This document shows positions 5,578 to 7,054 of a DNA stretch of 7,054 nucleotides, piece by piece. The notes beneath the pieces are model-generated. The model was not told the DNA's origin and searched no databases. It saw nothing but the letters and a program-made list of their open reading frames with translations. The first letter of the stretch is position 1; each line of letters opens with the position of its first letter. Source of the stretch: Treponema sp. UBA3649 (GTDB taxonomy: Bacteria > Spirochaetota > Spirochaetia > Treponematales > Treponemataceae). Position numbers and translations under genes: made by a program. The stretch lies in NCBI GenBank assembly GCA_002373325.1, contig DFKI01000100.1:1-7054 (forward strand). The letters run 5' to 3'.

Positions 5578-5609
5578 AACAAAAACCTAGTTCCACGGAG
5601 GAAAACACT

Positions 5610-6470
5610 ATGGTTATCAATCACAACATGAGTGCAATGTTTGCACAGCGTTCAGAGGGCCTCACAGAGGTTAACAATCAGAAGAACATGGAGAAACTCT
5701 CATCCGGCATGAAAATCAACCGTGCTGGTGACGATGCATCCGGACTCGCTGTATCTGAGAAGATGCGCAGCCAGATCCGCGGATTGAACAAAGCTTCTGA
5801 GAACGCAAAAAATGGAATCTCATTCATCCAGACAACAGAAGGTTATCTGCAGGAGACTGAGGACATCATCCAGCGCATCCGCGAACTTGCAATTCAGTCA
5901 AGCAACGGAATCTACACAGACGAGGATCGCACAATGATCCAGGTTGAGGTTTCTTCTCTCATCGCTGAAGTAGACCGCATCGCTTCACACGCACAGTTCA
6001 ACGGCATGAACATGCTGACAGGACGCTTCGCACGCCAGACAGGTGAGAACAGCGTTACAGCTTCTATGTGGCTCCACATCGGTGCAAACATGGATCAGAG
6101 AACACAGGTTTTCATCGGTACAATGACCGCCGCAGCTCTCGGAGTTCGTGAGATTGGAACAGAGGAAATCCTCTCCCTCGCAACACCTGAGGAAGCAAAC
6201 CGCGCAATTGGTACTCTGGACGAAGCAATCAAGAAGATCAACAAGCAGCGCGCAGATCTCGGTGCATACCAGAACCGCCTTGAGATGACAGTTATCGGAC
6301 TCGACATCGGAGCCGAGAACCTTCAGGCATCTGAGAGCCGCATCCGCGACACTGACATGGCCAAGGAGATGGTGGACTTCACCAAGAACCAGGTCTTGCA
6401 GCAGGCCGGCACAGCAATGATCGCTCAGGCCAACGCACAGTCACAGACAGTACTTTCATTGTTGCAGTAG
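5610..6470 (+). CDS. flaB: flagellin FlaB, core protein of the periplasmic flagellar filament
   Basis: The 286-residue protein has the length and sequence of treponemal FlaB. The conserved D0/D1 N-terminus covers about residues 1-140 (MVINHNMSAMF, KINRAGDDASGLAVSEKMRSQ at 35-55, QRIRELAIQ at 88-96). A short FlaB-specific middle, SMWLHIGANMDQR (152-164), follows. The D1/D0 C-terminus covers about 190-286 (NKQRADLGAYQNRLE, ENLQASESRIRD, ending VLSLLQ). There is no signal peptide, as expected for export by the flagellar type III apparatus. The QRIRELAIQ block is the region TLR5 recognises in other flagellins. The ATG at 5610 follows GGAGGA by seven bases and fits the family start; the frame is open back to 5532 but that extension is unlike flagellin. 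From memory it is closest to the FlaB2 type. Control appears to involve sigma28 and possibly CsrA. Confidence 0.97.
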   Translation: MVINHNMSAMFAQRSEGLTEVNNQKNMEKLSSGMKINRAGDDASGLAVSEKMRSQIRGLNKASENAKNGISFIQTTEGYLQETEDIIQRIRELAIQSSNGIYTDEDRTMIQVEVSSLIAEVDRIASHAQFNGMNMLTGRFARQTGENSVTASMWLHIGANMDQRTQVFIGTMTAAALGVREIGTEEILSLATPEEANRAIGTLDEAIKKINKQRADLGAYQNRLEMTVIGLDIGAENLQASESRIRDTDMAKEMVDFTKNQVLQQAGTAMIAQANAQSQTVLSLLQ

Positions 6471-6485
6471 AGCAACGACTGATAA

Positions 6486-6530
6486 AATGCAGGAGAGGGG
6501 ATTTTTGACTGGAATCCTTTCCCCTGCATT
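6486..6530 (+). terminator. long 3' hairpin after flaB, terminator or mRNA-stabilising element
   Basis: AATGCAGG (6486-6493) pairs with CCTGCATT (6523-6530). Inside, after one A-C mismatch, 6495-6503 pair with 6513-6521 including two G-U, leaving a 9-nt loop. It starts 16 bases after the stop codon. No T run follows on the plus strand, so it is not a textbook intrinsic terminator; it may protect the mRNA 3' end. Confidence 0.6.
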
Positions 6531-6727
6531 ACTGTATGGACAGATCTTCTTGCGTCATTTTAATCTCGCAAAAAAGAAATCCGTTCAAAGACACTACCCG
6601 CTCCAGTAAATCTGGGGCCTGATATTTGAAATACCCCTCCATGAGTCCTGTGGGGTTGGTTCGCTTTCGGGTGGACCGGCAAGGATCGGACGGTATGGGC
6701 TGTCATTTTAGGGAAAAAAATATTTTC

Positions 6728-6756
6728 TTTACAAAATTCAGGTTTTGTGATAAAAT
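6728..6756 (+). promoter_or_regulatory. extended -10 sigma70-type promoter of the second flaB gene
   Basis: TTTACA (6728-6733), 17 bp, TAAAAT (6751-6756), with TG one base before the -10 box (6748-6749). A start near 6763 gives a leader of about 119 nt. No sigma28-like element was found upstream of this gene; TCCGAAAA at 6777 has no matching -35. Confidence 0.7.
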
Positions 6757-6768
6757 GACAATTCATGC

Positions 6769-6854
6769 CGTATGGGTCCGAAAAATTTTGTCAGCAGGGG
6801 CGCAAAAACTGCCGGCAGAACCACGGACATACGCAGACACGGGCACGATGCCTG
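6769..6854 (+). promoter_or_regulatory. structured 5' leader of the second flaB gene
   Basis: CGTAT (6769-6773) pairs with ATACG (6829-6833). After a two-G bulge, GTCCG (6776-6780) pairs with CGGAC (6824-6828), giving a 10-bp stem enclosing 43 nt. The enclosed part includes the palindromes AAAATTTT (6782-6789) and CTGCCGGCAG (6809-6818). A second hairpin follows at 6840-6854 (CGGGCA, loop CGA, TGCCTG). Both lie between the predicted start and the ribosome site at 6871-6876. I do not recognise a known riboswitch. Confidence 0.4.
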
Positions 6855-6881
6855 ATGTGTAAAGAATCATGGAGGACAATT

Positions 6882-7054
6882 ATGGTTATTAATCACAACA
6901 TGAGCTCAATGTTTGCAAACCGCCAGCTCGGAATCAACAACGATTCTCTTCTGGGCAACATTGAGAAACTCAGCTCTGGACAGAAGATTAACAGAGCTGG
7001 TGACGATGCTTCTGGACTTGCAGTTTCTGAAAAGATGCGCAGCCAGATCCGCGG
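6882..7054 (+). CDS. flaB: second flagellin FlaB, N-terminal part (cut by the window edge)
   Basis: The first 57 codons plus two bases of a second FlaB are present, and the frame is open at the right edge. The ATG is preceded by GGAGGA with five bases between. The sequence begins MVINHNMSSMFANRQLGIN and reaches the invariant KINRAGDDASGLAVSEKMR block. It differs from the first copy mainly at residues 9-34 (ANRQLGINNDSLLGNIEKL against AQRSEGLTEVNNQKNMEKL), so it is a true paralogue and not a recent duplicate. The residues resemble, from memory, the FlaB3/FlaB1 type more than FlaB2. It has its own sigma70-type promoter rather than relying only on readthrough. Mixed FlaB isoforms building one filament core are known in treponemes. 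Confidence 0.95.
   Translation, partial: MVINHNMSSMFANRQLGINNDSLLGNIEKLSSGQKINRAGDDASGLAVSEKMRSQIR

Larger units (their letters stand above)
6471..6881 (+). other. 411-bp gap between the flagellin genes
   Basis: It contains, in order, a long hairpin after the first flaB, about 195 bp (6531-6727) with no gene or motif I can support, a sigma70-type promoter, a structured leader and the Shine-Dalgarno site of the second flaB. Open frames of 68 and 78 codons cross it on opposite strands, but neither has a ribosome site or a recognisable sequence, and one spans the promoter. Confidence 0.7.

Noticed and set aside
5417..5620. 67-codon minus-strand frame over the flaB leader
   Set aside because: It is the complement of the sigma28 promoter and leader, with no ribosome site or known sequence.
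6777..6784. TCCGAAAA as a sigma28 -10 for the second flaB
   Set aside because: The bases where the -35 should be (about 6757-6764) do not resemble TAAAGTTT.
6626..6862. 78-codon plus-strand frame between the flagellin genes
   Set aside because: No ribosome site or recognisable motif, and it spans the sigma70 promoter and structured leader of the second flaB.

Overview
The window looks like a piece of a Treponema-type spirochaete chromosome. The main evidence is two adjacent flagellin genes whose products begin MVINHNMS and carry the core sequence of the periplasmic FlaB filament proteins. The ornithine carbamoyltransferase, NrnA-type DHH phosphohydrolase and RdgB/HAM1 pyrophosphatase fit that background but are widespread. 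Most genes have moderate GC and clear Shine-Dalgarno sites; the intergenic DNA is A/T rich. I cannot name the species.

Left part (1-2308): On the minus strand is a small, very A/T-rich ORF that resembles the tail of an Rhs-type polymorphic toxin, with its own sigma70-like promoter. On the plus strand follow a tRNA with a CAT anticodon (promoter and terminator both visible), an ornithine carbamoyltransferase gene (argF) with a hairpin in its leader, and a gene for a short exported protein of unknown function. That last gene has a sigma70-like promoter flanked by an inverted repeat.

Middle (2309-5415): An NrnA-type gene is followed by a 407-bp A/T-rich gap that ends in a full-consensus sigma54 (-24/-12) promoter. 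This promoter drives a gene for a 336-residue protein that looks like a highly divergent sigma70-family factor: a region-2-like segment near the N-terminus, a long unfamiliar middle and a C-terminal helix-turn-helix. rdgB starts inside the 3' end of this gene in another frame and has no Shine-Dalgarno site. A sigma70-like promoter lies 7 nt before its ATG, so it may also make a leaderless mRNA.

Right part (5416-7054): The two flaB genes seem to be controlled differently. The first has a sigma28 (FliA)-type promoter and a long leader with a hairpin that shows AGGA in its loop, like a CsrA site. The second has an extended -10 sigma70-type promoter and a structured leader, and it runs off the right edge.

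The strongest candidate for something undescribed is the sigma54 -> divergent sigma-like factor relay, formally similar to the RpoN-RpoS arrangement of Borrelia, together with the layered control of the flagellin pair. All promoter, operator and RNA-structure calls were made by eye from sequence and are inferences. Protein family calls rest on motifs and recalled family features, not on a database search.
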